This document shows positions 6,844 to 12,888 of a DNA stretch of 14,210 bases, one piece after another (within the stretch, counting starts at the first letter, position 1; each line of letters opens with the position of its first letter). The translations under genes were made by a program, and so were the position numbers. Origin of the DNA: Actinomycetales bacterium (GTDB taxonomy: Bacteria; Actinomycetota; Actinomycetes; Mycobacteriales; Mycobacteriaceae); contig DUOR01000211.1 in assembly GCA_012838715.1 (NCBI GenBank), forward strand, positions 1-14,210, in the 5' to 3' direction. The notes beneath the pieces were generated by a model. It saw nothing but the letters and a program-made list of their open reading frames with translations. It was not told the origin of the DNA and made no database searches.

Positions 6844-8253
6844 GTGACCAAAAGGATCGTGATCATCGGCGGCGGCCCCGCCGGATATGAGGCCGCGCTG
6901 GTCGGCGCCAAGTACGGTGCCGAGGTCACCGTCGTGGAGGACGCGGGAATGGGCGGCTCCTCCGTGCTCTACGACTGCGTCCCCTCGAAGGCGTTCATCG
7001 CCGCCACCGGCGTCCGCACCGACATGCGCCGCGCCGACGACATGGGCCTGCGCCCCGACTTCTCCTCGCGCAAAATCGACTTCACCGCCGTCAACGAACG
7101 CGTGCAGCGCCTCGCGCAGAACCAGTCCGACGACGTGCGCGCCCAAATGGACCGCGAAGGCATCACCGTCCTGCAGGGCCGCGGCCGCCTCGACGACTAC
7201 GAACCGGGCCGCATCACCCACTACGTCACCGTCGAACTGCTCGAAGGCGGCGAGGAAACCATCGAGTGCGACCTCGTGCTCGTCGCCACCGGCGCCTCCC
7301 CCCGCATCCTGCCCGGCGCCCGCCCGGACGGCGAACGCATCCTGACCTGGCGCCAGGTCTACGACCTGGAGGAAATGCCCGAGCACCTCGTCGTCGTCGG
7401 CTCCGGCGTCACCGGCGCGGAATTCGTCTCCGCGTTCACCGAGCTCGGCGTGAAGGTCACCATGGTCGCCTCCCGCGACCGCATCCTCCCGCACGAGGAC
7501 GCCGACGCCGCCGACGCCCTGGAGGGCGTGCTGCTGGAACTGGGCGTCGACGTGGTCAAGAACGCGCGCTGCGACCTCGTCGAACGCACCGACGACGGCG
7601 GCGTCCGAGTGGTCACCTCCGACGGCCGCGAAGTCCTCGCCTCCCACGCGCTGATCACCGTCGGCTCCATCCCCAACACCGCCGACCTGGGCCTGGAGGC
7701 CGTCGGCGTCGACCGCACCGACTCCGGCCACATCAAGGTCGACCGCGTCTCCCGCACCTCCGTGCCCGGCATCTACGCCGCCGGCGACTGCACCGACCTG
7801 TTCCCCCTGGCGTCCGTCGCCGCAATGCAGGGCCGCATCGCCATGTACCACGCCCTGGGCGAGGGCGTGTCCCCGATTCGCCTGCGCACCGTGTCCTCCG
7901 CCGTGTTCACCCGCCCGGAAATCGCCACCGTCGGCGTGTCCCAGGCGCAGATCGAGGCCGGCGAAGTTTCCGCCCGCGTCGAGGTGTTCCCCCTCGCCGG
8001 CAACCCGCGCGCCAAGATGCGCTCGCTGCGCCGCGGTTTCGTGAAACTGTTCTGCCGCAAGAACTCCGGCATGATCATCGGCGGCGTCGTCGTCGCCCCG
8101 ACCGCGTCCGAACTCATCCTCCCCATCGCGGTGTGCGTGTCCAACCAGCTGACCGTCGCCGACCTGGCCAGCTCCTTCTCCGTGTACCCGTCGCTGTCGG
8201 GCTCCATCACCGAGGCCGCCCGCCAGCTGATGGCCCACGACGACCTGGACTAG
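6844..8253 (+). CDS. lpdA: LpdA-type NAD(P)H:quinone oxidoreductase (FAD flavoprotein)
   Basis: Two-dinucleotide-fold flavoprotein, 469 residues. IVIIGGGPAGYEA (5-17) binds FAD, VVGSGVTGAEF (about 183-193) binds NAD(P)H, and IYAAGDCTDLFP (about 309-320) is the second FAD motif. It looks like a dihydrolipoamide dehydrogenase, but the redox disulfide is absent: in GGSSVLYDCVPSK only Cys45 remains and the partner position is Ser40. The C-terminal His-Glu catalytic pair is also gone (VYPSLSGSITEA instead of HAHPTLSE). This pattern, and much of the sequence, matches M. tuberculosis LpdA (Rv3303c) as I recall it, which reduces quinones and similar electron acceptors and not lipoamide. The GTG start has GGAGG 4 nt upstream. 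The symbol follows Rv3303c; some annotations wrongly say lpd or sthA. Confidence 0.92.
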   Translation: MTKRIVIIGGGPAGYEAALVGAKYGAEVTVVEDAGMGGSSVLYDCVPSKAFIAATGVRTDMRRADDMGLRPDFSSRKIDFTAVNERVQRLAQNQSDDVRAQMDREGITVLQGRGRLDDYEPGRITHYVTVELLEGGEETIECDLVLVATGASPRILPGARPDGERILTWRQVYDLEEMPEHLVVVGSGVTGAEFVSAFTELGVKVTMVASRDRILPHEDADAADALEGVLLELGVDVVKNARCDLVERTDDGGVRVVTSDGREVLASHALITVGSIPNTADLGLEAVGVDRTDSGHIKVDRVSRTSVPGIYAAGDCTDLFPLASVAAMQGRIAMYHALGEGVSPIRLRTVSSAVFTRPEIATVGVSQAQIEAGEVSARVEVFPLAGNPRAKMRSLRRGFVKLFCRKNSGMIIGGVVVAPTASELILPIAVCVSNQLTVADLASSFSVYPSLSGSITEAARQLMAHDDLD

Positions 8254-8373
8254 GGGCTCCGGCCCGGTCGGGAGTTCAGGTCGGGCCGCGGTCCCGGCAC
8301 GAGGCGCTGCCACGAGGTCCCCGACCCCGCGGCCCGCGACCCGCGGTCCAGGCTTACGGACCCACCGACGATC

Positions 8374-8407
8374 ACGAAAGCCGCCCGGTTTCCCGGGCGG
8401 CTTTCGT
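8374..8407. terminator. Bidirectional hairpin terminator between lpdA and the mycoredoxin gene
   Basis: Perfect 15-bp arms, ACGAAAGCCGCCCGG (8374-8388) and its complement (8393-8407), enclose a 4-nt loop. It lies between two convergent genes, 121 nt after the lpdA stop and 65 nt after the mycoredoxin stop. There is no long T-run on either side, which is common in high-GC actinobacteria. The rest of 8254-8472 shows no gene. Confidence 0.8.
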
Positions 8408-8472
8408 CGTGTTCGCGGAAAGAGGGGGAAGTGCCGCGAATGGGTGCCCGCAGTTCGGGTCCCGTGGCCGGC

Positions 8473-8757
8473 CTACTTCTTGGTCAGCTCGCCGTGCTTG
8501 AGCTCGACCTCGGCGGCGGCCGGGTTGGTGGCGTGCGTGCCGTCGGAGTAGAGGACGGTCGGCACGATGCGGTTGCCGTCGTTGACGGATTCGACCCACT
8601 TCGCGAGATCCCGGTGCTTCTCCACGTCCCACGCCTCGAACGGGACGCCGCGCTTCTTCAGTCCGGAAATCAGGGATTGGCAGTAGGGGCACCAGCTGGT
8701 GGCGTAGATCGTGACGGCTTCGGTGGTTTTCGGGAGGGTCATCTTCGCGTTGCTCAT
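8473..8757 (-). CDS. mrx1: Mycoredoxin (glutaredoxin-fold, mycothiol-dependent)
   Basis: Small cytoplasmic redoxin expected to remove mycothiol from S-mycothiolated proteins, with electrons from mycothiol and mycothione reductase. 94 residues. TIYATSWCPYC (16-26) holds the active-site Cys23-Pro-Tyr-Cys26; RIVPTVLYSDGTHATNP further on contains the cis-Pro (VPT) and the binding edge typical of M. tuberculosis Mrx1 (Rv3198A). The start is ATG 8757, with a G-rich AGGGGG immediately upstream although spacing is tight; ATG 8742 (MTLPKTTEAV) is an alternative. From memory, corynebacteria place this gene downstream of folA and thyA. Here the order is kept, but a 513-nt repeat-bearing gap lies between folA and mrx1. 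Confidence 0.9.
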   Translation of the reverse strand: MSNAKMTLPKTTEAVTIYATSWCPYCQSLISGLKKRGVPFEAWDVEKHRDLAKWVESVNDGNRIVPTVLYSDGTHATNPAAAEVELKHGELTKK

Positions 8758-8925
8758 GCCCCCTGCAACGGCACCCCCGCGCCGAATGTTCCTGTGTACC
8801 CCCGGAAGTGCCACGTGTCACGTTCGTCCGCCGGCTCTCCCGCTCTGCATAAGGGCCGGCCCCACAGCACTGCTCGGCGCCCGCCTGCGCCGCCATCCCG
8901 ACCCACCCCGCCACGGCGCCGAAAC

Positions 8926-9090
8926 CCTTTAACTCGGGATCAATAACTCGGGATCAGTACTGATCCCGAGTTAAAGGAGGGTCAATCGGACTGATCCCGA
9001 GTTATTGATCCCGAGTTTTAGGTGGGGAGCGGTGGTGCGTGGCCGCTGTGGGACTGATCCCGAGTTTTGGGCGATTGGCGATCCCGAACC
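8926..9090. repeat. Cluster of TGATCCCGAGTT direct and inverted repeats
   Basis: Six exact copies of the 12-mer TGATCCCGAGTT or its complement: minus orientation at 8931-8942 and 8945-8956; plus orientation at 8961-8972, 8992-9003, 9006-9017 and 9055-9066; a degenerate copy at 9079-9090. The copies at 8945-8972 form a perfect 28-bp palindrome centred on GTAC. The pair at 8931-8956 is the exact inverted complement of the pair at 8992-9017 (26-bp arms, 35 nt apart), and 8926-8942 pairs with 8961-8977 over 17 bp. Several alternative hairpins are therefore possible. The cluster sits in the non-coding stretch 8758-9270 between folA and mrx1; I see no gene elsewhere in that stretch. It is not a CRISPR, since the units are short and unevenly spaced. 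Confidence 0.9.
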
Positions 9091-9270
9091 TTGCGTGGGG
9101 GAGTGGCAGGGAGCGGCGGGAAACGGGGACTCGGGAGGTGACTGGCCGCGGTGTCGGCGAGGTCATTCGCTTGCCGACGCCGTGATCGAACGACCCCGCC
9201 GCGATGGGCATCGGGGCGGGGCGAGGAATGCGTAGCGTTGGAGATGGATCGCCGGGCGAAGCAGGCGGCG

Positions 9271-9888
9271 TCAGTAATCCTCTTCGGCGCGGGGGCGCCA
9301 CGTCGTGAACCGGAACCGCGGCCCATTCGACGACACCGTCCAATCGCCCTTGCGCACCGGCTTCCACCCGTGCAGCTCCGGCGCACGAACCGGGGTATCC
9401 ACCTCGAAGGTGCCGTCGACCTCGGTGACCTCGCACTCATCGGCGAGGCGCAGGGCCTCCCGGTAGACGCGGCCGCCGCCGATGATCCAGGCCACCGGCT
9501 CGTCGGCAAGCAACACCAACGCCGACTCGAGGGAATGGGCCAACTCGGCGCCGGGAACGTCCTCCGCGGCCAGCGAGCGCGACAGCACGATGTTGCGGCG
9601 TCCCGGCAACGGGCGGAACCGCTCCGGCAGCGAATCCCAGGTACGGCGGCCCATGATCACCGGCGCGCCCATCGTCGTGTCCCGGAAATGCGCGAGATCC
9701 TCCGGGATGTGCCACGGCATCGAATCGCCGTCGCCGATGACGCCGTCGGATGTCTGCGCCCACATCATCCGGATGGACGCGGGGCGGCTGGAACCCGGAC
9801 CGCTGGACGCCGTACGGCTGGACGCGGGGCGGCCGGAACCCGGATCGCCGGGGCGGGGGCCGTCGGAAAGCGAATCCCGGGCGGCCAT
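9271..9888 (-). CDS. folA: Dihydrofolate reductase, with repeat-derived N-terminal extension
   Basis: Reduces dihydrofolate to tetrahydrofolate with NADPH, restoring the cofactor used up by ThyA. The conserved enzyme begins at about residue 41 (MMWAQTSDGVIG): then MPWHIPEDLAHF with the catalytic Asp, APVIMGRRTWDSLP, PLPGRRNIVLSR, and WIIGGGRVYREAL. From the internal ATG at 9768 the protein is 165 residues, a normal length. The frame is open further upstream, and an ATG at 9888 overlaps the thyA stop by one base (TGATG), the arrangement expected for coupled translation. That start is reported; it gives 205 residues. The extra 40 residues are Ser/Pro/Arg/Gly-rich and come from an in-frame 45-nt duplication. 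No ribosome-binding site precedes the ATG at 9768. Identity as DHFR is firm; the start is uncertain. Confidence 0.93.
   Translation of the reverse strand: MAARDSLSDGPRPGDPGSGRPASSRTASSGPGSSRPASIRMMWAQTSDGVIGDGDSMPWHIPEDLAHFRDTTMGAPVIMGRRTWDSLPERFRPLPGRRNIVLSRSLAAEDVPGAELAHSLESALVLLADEPVAWIIGGGRVYREALRLADECEVTEVDGTFEVDTPVRAPELHGWKPVRKGDWTVSSNGPRFRFTTWRPRAEEDY
9775..9864 (-). repeat. Imperfect 45-bp tandem repeat at the thyA/folA boundary
   Basis: Positions 9775-9800 and 9820-9845 match at 24 of 26 bases, with a 45-bp period (15 codons) that keeps frame; the remainder of each unit has diverged. It encodes the repeated GS-x-RPAS of the folA N-terminal extension. Confidence 0.8.
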
Positions 9889-10691
9889 CACACCGACACC
9901 TGCCCGCGGATCGGGGGATGCGGGTCGTAGCCGACGACCTCGACGTCATCGAAGTCGTAGTCGAACAGCGACTCCGCCTTCCGCAGGTTCAGGGTGGGGT
10001 AGGGGCGCGGCTCGCGGGAAATCTGCAGCTCGCACTGCTCGACGTGGTTGTCGTAGATGTGGCAGTCGCCGCCGGTCCAGATGAACTCGCCGACCTCCAG
10101 GCCCGCCTGCTGGGCGAACATGTGCGTCAGCAACGCGTACGACGCGATGTTGAAGGGCACGCCCAGGAACATGTCGGCGCTGCGCTGGTACAGCTGGCAG
10201 CTCAACTTGCCGTCCGCGACATAGAACTGGAACAGCAGGTGGCACGGCGGCAGCGCCATGTTCTCCAACTCCGACACGTTCCACGCGGACACCAGGTTGC
10301 GGCGGGAATCCGGGTTCGTCTTCAGCGTCTCCAGCGCCCGCGAAATCTGGTCGATGTGCCGGCCGTCCGGCGTCGGCCACGACCGCCACTGCACGCCGTA
10401 CACCGGGCCCAGCTCGCCGTCCTCCGCTGCCCACTCGTCCCAGATGGTCACCCCGCGCTCCTGCAGCCACTTCACGTTCGAATCGCCGCGCAGGAACCAC
10501 AGCAGCTCGTAGATGATCGACTTCAGGTGGACCTTCTTCGTGGTCAGCAGGGGGAAACCCTCGGCCAGGTCATAGCGCAGCTGACGGGCGAACACCGACC
10601 GGGTGCCGGTGCCGGTGCGGTCCGGCTTCGGGGCGCCCTCCGCGAGAATCTCGCGCAGCAGGTCCTCGTACGGGGTGGGGATGGAGCTCAT
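9888..10691 (-). CDS. thyA: Thymidylate synthase (folate-dependent, ThyA)
   Basis: Methylates dUMP to dTMP using methylene-tetrahydrofolate and releases dihydrofolate, which the next gene product recycles. 267 residues, close to the usual 264-266. DRTGTGT (24-30) is the phosphate-binding segment; [14 protein letters not shown] (145-158) holds nucleophile Cys150; [13 protein letters not shown] (169-181) and [12 protein letters not shown] (208-219) contact dUMP; the C-terminus IRGQVSV is complete. The ATG at 10691 gives the standard [12 protein letters not shown] start; an upstream in-frame ATG at 10709 would add six residues. The gene lies 75 nt downstream of the MFS gene and overlaps folA by one base. 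The gap upstream contains one copy of the 11-mer GCTTTCCGACG (10737-10747). Confidence 0.97.
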   Translation of the reverse strand: MSSIPTPYEDLLREILAEGAPKPDRTGTGTRSVFARQLRYDLAEGFPLLTTKKVHLKSIIYELLWFLRGDSNVKWLQERGVTIWDEWAAEDGELGPVYGVQWRSWPTPDGRHIDQISRALETLKTNPDSRRNLVSAWNVSELENMALPPCHLLFQFYVADGKLSCQLYQRSADMFLGVPFNIASYALLTHMFAQQAGLEVGEFIWTGGDCHIYDNHVEQCELQISREPRPYPTLNLRKAESLFDYDFDDVEVVGYDPHPPIRGQVSV

Positions 10692-10766
10692 GACGGCCAG
10701 GGTACCCATGCGATTTCGAGGGTGCCGGGGCCGGGTCGTCGGAAAGCGCGGTGGGGTTGGCGGCGG

Positions 10767-11972
10767 TCAGCGCACCGGCGCGGGGTAGGCGTCGCGGGTG
10801 CGGCGTTCCAGGGCGAACGTGGCCACGCACACCGCCGCGAGGAGGCCGCAGACGACGGGCACCGCCGCGCTGCCGCCGGTGAAGCCCGCGCCCAACGGCG
10901 GCACCACAGTCGCCGCGTACCCGGCGATGTAATAGGCGGACACGGTCTGCGCGGTGCGTTCCTCGGAGGCCAGCTCCGTCACCCGGTACAGCGACGCGCG
11001 GAAGGAGAAGCCCTGGCCCACGCCGGCGACGGCCGTGGCGAACCAGAACAACGCCGCCGACCCGACGCCCAGCGCCACCGCCGTGCCCGCCAGCCCCACG
11101 GCCAGGATCAGGAGCCCCATCCCCAGCACCCACGGCCCGGTCACGCGGATGGCCACCACCTGGATCACCGCCGACGCGCCGAGCATCACCGCCGTCGCGC
11201 CGGCCATCGACAACTGGTTGGAGGTCCCCACCGCGGGCATGGCCAACGGCACCACCGACTGGAACAGCCCGTTCGTGCCGTACGCGCACGCGATGGCCAG
11301 CGCGCAGGGGATGAACCCGCGCACGATGGCCCGCTCCACCCCGACCCGCGGCGCCCACCGCGGCCGCGCCACGCGCGCCCGGGTCTCCGGCACCAGCAGC
11401 GTCACCGCCAGCATCAGCGCCCCGACACCGCCGTAAATGAGGAACGGCGTATGCAACGGGTCCGCCGAACGCCCCGCCACAATCGCCGAGAACAGCGGCC
11501 CCACCGCCAACCCCAGCGACGTCAACGCCGTGCTGAGCACCGCCCCCAACCGATTGCCCACCGTCTCCCGCAACGCCGCCGTGAACGCCCCCGTGCACAA
11601 CCCCACCGACAGGCCGGAGAGGAATCGGCCCAGGTACAACACGCTTTCCGACGCCGCCAGGTACAACGTCGCGGACGACGCGATCGACAGGGCGATGCTC
11701 GCGAGCACCAGCGGCCGACGACCAATCTGATCGGACAGATGCCCGCCGAACACCAGCGCCACCACCACGCCCACCACGTAAAACGAGAACACGATGGTGG
11801 TGATGGAATCCGGCAGCCCCATCTGCCGCTGGTAAATCGAGTACAGCCCCGACGGCACCGTGCTGCCGAGCACCACCCCGAACATGCCCAGGGACAAAAT
11901 GACCCCCGCGAGCGCGGCCGGCACCCGCGGCGTGCGGGGCGGTCGGGAGTCGCTCGAGGGGGTGCGGGCCAT
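10767..11972 (-). CDS. Major facilitator superfamily transporter (drug-efflux-like)
   Basis: Integral membrane transporter of about twelve helices, 401 residues. After a short Pro/Arg-rich cytoplasmic start, helices follow from about residue 19. GGHLSDQIGRRP (77-88) is MFS motif A between helices 2 and 3, and YLGRFLSGLSVGLCTGA (about 113-129) is a helix-4 segment often seen in export-type members. The substrate cannot be read from sequence. The ATG at 11972 is favoured because GGAAG lies 8 nt upstream; the ATG at 11978 would be only 2 nt from it. A -10-like TACAGT (12007-12002) is upstream. The gene lies between cysQ and thyA, two genes I recall as adjacent in C. glutamicum, so it may be a lineage-specific addition. 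Confidence 0.88.
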   Translation of the reverse strand: MARTPSSDSRPPRTPRVPAALAGVILSLGMFGVVLGSTVPSGLYSIYQRQMGLPDSITTIVFSFYVVGVVVALVFGGHLSDQIGRRPLVLASIALSIASSATLYLAASESVLYLGRFLSGLSVGLCTGAFTAALRETVGNRLGAVLSTALTSLGLAVGPLFSAIVAGRSADPLHTPFLIYGGVGALMLAVTLLVPETRARVARPRWAPRVGVERAIVRGFIPCALAIACAYGTNGLFQSVVPLAMPAVGTSNQLSMAGATAVMLGASAVIQVVAIRVTGPWVLGMGLLILAVGLAGTAVALGVGSAALFWFATAVAGVGQGFSFRASLYRVTELASEERTAQTVSAYYIAGYAATVVPPLGAGFTGGSAAVPVVCGLLAAVCVATFALERRTRDAYPAPVR

Positions 11973-12001
11973 GGTCATCGCTTCCGTCGGAGGATGAGAC
12001 C

Positions 12002-12007
12002 ACTGTA
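12002..12007 (-). promoter_or_regulatory. -10 element of the MFS gene
   Basis: TACAGT on the minus strand, about 30 nt before the ATG at 11972, giving a short leader that contains the GGAAG ribosome-binding site. No -35 match is visible. Confidence 0.35.
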
Positions 12008-12037
12008 GGCGGAAAAACCGCCCGGCCCGGCGGGTTC

Positions 12038-12091
12038 GGGGTGGGTTCCCCGGTGGGTTGGGGGTGGGTTCCCCGGGGAGTCCCCGGGGAA
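12038..12091 (-). terminator. GC-rich hairpin and direct repeat after cysQ
   Basis: TTCCCCGGGG (12069-12078) pairs perfectly with CCCCGGGGAA (12082-12091) around a 3-nt loop, starting one base after the cysQ stop, so it probably ends the cysQ transcript although no T-run follows. A 16-bp direct repeat, GGGGTGGGTTCCCCGG, occupies 12038-12053 and 12061-12076; it could give alternative pairings. Confidence 0.55.
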
Positions 12092-12092
12092 C

Positions 12093-12851
12093 TCAGTAGT
12101 TGCCGTTGGTTTCCTTGAATTCCGCGACGGCGGCGAGGATGTCGTCGGCCAGCTCGGGGCGGCAGTACAGCATGTCCGGCATGAAGGTGTCCGGGTTGTT
12201 GTACTTCGGCTCGGAACCGTCGAGGCGCGACACGTGCAGGCCCGCGGATTTGCACACGCCGACGGGTGCGGCGGAGTCCCATTCGTACTGGCCGCCGGCG
12301 TGGATGTAGGCGTCGTAGTCGCCCAGGAGGACGTGCATGGCCTTCGCGCCGGCGGAGCCGAGCTCCTTGGTCTCCAGGTTCAGCTTCTCCGCGACGTGCT
12401 TGGCGACGGCCGGCGGGCGGGTGCGGGACACCACGATGCGGCCGGACATCGGGCCGGTCACGGCCTTCGCCTCGCCGGTGTGGAATACCTGGCCGAGGTC
12501 CGGCAGGCCGACGGCCGCGTGAACCGGCACGCCGTTCTCGATGAGGGCGATGTGCACCGCCCAGTCCTGGCGGCCGCCGGCGAACTCGCGGGTGCCGTCG
12601 AGGGGGTCGATGATCCAGACACGGTCGTGGTCGAGGCGGCCGTGGTTGTCGGCGGCCTCCTCCGACAGGACGGCATCGTCGGGGCGGTGCTGGTCGAGCG
12701 CCCGGGCGATCCACTCCTGCGAGAGGGCGTCGCCGGCGTCGCCGAGGACGCGGCCCCGCAGCAGACCCACGTTGCGCACCCCCTTGAGAATCTCGCCGGT
12801 GCCCTGGGCGAGGCGGAGGGTGAGGATGTCGTCATCAACGTAGGCAGACAT
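12093..12851 (-). CDS. cysQ: CysQ-type 3'(2'),5'-bisphosphate / inositol monophosphatase-family phosphatase
   Basis: Mg2+-dependent phosphatase that most likely hydrolyses 3'-phosphoadenosine 5'-phosphate to AMP, clearing a by-product of sulfur metabolism; related members act on inositol phosphates or fructose bisphosphate. 252 residues. LSEEAAD (62-68) and WIIDPLDGTREF (79-90) carry the metal ligands, and YEWDSAAP (189-196) carries the C-terminal metal-binding Asp. The ATG at 12851 gives the N-terminus MSAYVDDDILTLRLA and follows a TATTAT hexamer by 7 nt; open frame continues upstream but overlaps the divergent lhr gene and is not used. A hairpin begins one base after the stop. The order with thyA, folA and lhr matches the actinobacterial cysQ neighbourhood as I recall it. 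Confidence 0.92.
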   Translation of the reverse strand: MSAYVDDDILTLRLAQGTGEILKGVRNVGLLRGRVLGDAGDALSQEWIARALDQHRPDDAVLSEEAADNHGRLDHDRVWIIDPLDGTREFAGGRQDWAVHIALIENGVPVHAAVGLPDLGQVFHTGEAKAVTGPMSGRIVVSRTRPPAVAKHVAEKLNLETKELGSAGAKAMHVLLGDYDAYIHAGGQYEWDSAAPVGVCKSAGLHVSRLDGSEPKYNNPDTFMPDMLYCRPELADDILAAVAEFKETNGNY

Positions 12852-12858
12852 GCCCCCG

Positions 12859-12882
12859 ATAATATGCGGAGGAGTGAGGAGG
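12859..12882. promoter_or_regulatory. Divergent cysQ -10 element and lhr ribosome-binding site
   Basis: On the minus strand TATTAT (12864-12859) ends 7 nt before the cysQ ATG, suggesting a leaderless transcript. On the plus strand AGGAGG (12877-12882) lies 6 nt before a TTG (12889), a near-ideal ribosome-binding site that fixes this unusual start for lhr. Only 37 nt separate the two start codons, so the lhr promoter must overlap the cysQ coding region. Confidence 0.6.
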
Positions 12883-12888
12883 TGCCCG

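Noticed and set aside
5419..8313. 964-codon minus-strand open frame across the amidohydrolase and lpdA
   Set aside because: It is antisense to two genes with complete family motifs, and its translation is His/Asp/Gly/Val-rich with no domain.
8926..9090. CRISPR array
   Set aside because: Units are 12 bp, in mixed orientation and unevenly spaced, with no spacer-like sequence and no cas genes.
9005..9235. 76-codon plus-strand frame in the folA-mrx1 gap
   Set aside because: It begins inside the repeat cluster, has no ribosome-binding site and shows no recognisable feature.
9750..12714. Long frames on both strands over thyA, folA and the MFS gene (for example 9750-12008 plus, 10570-12714 minus)
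   Set aside because: They are GC-driven shadows; the thyA, folA, MFS and cysQ frames explain the region with conserved motifs.
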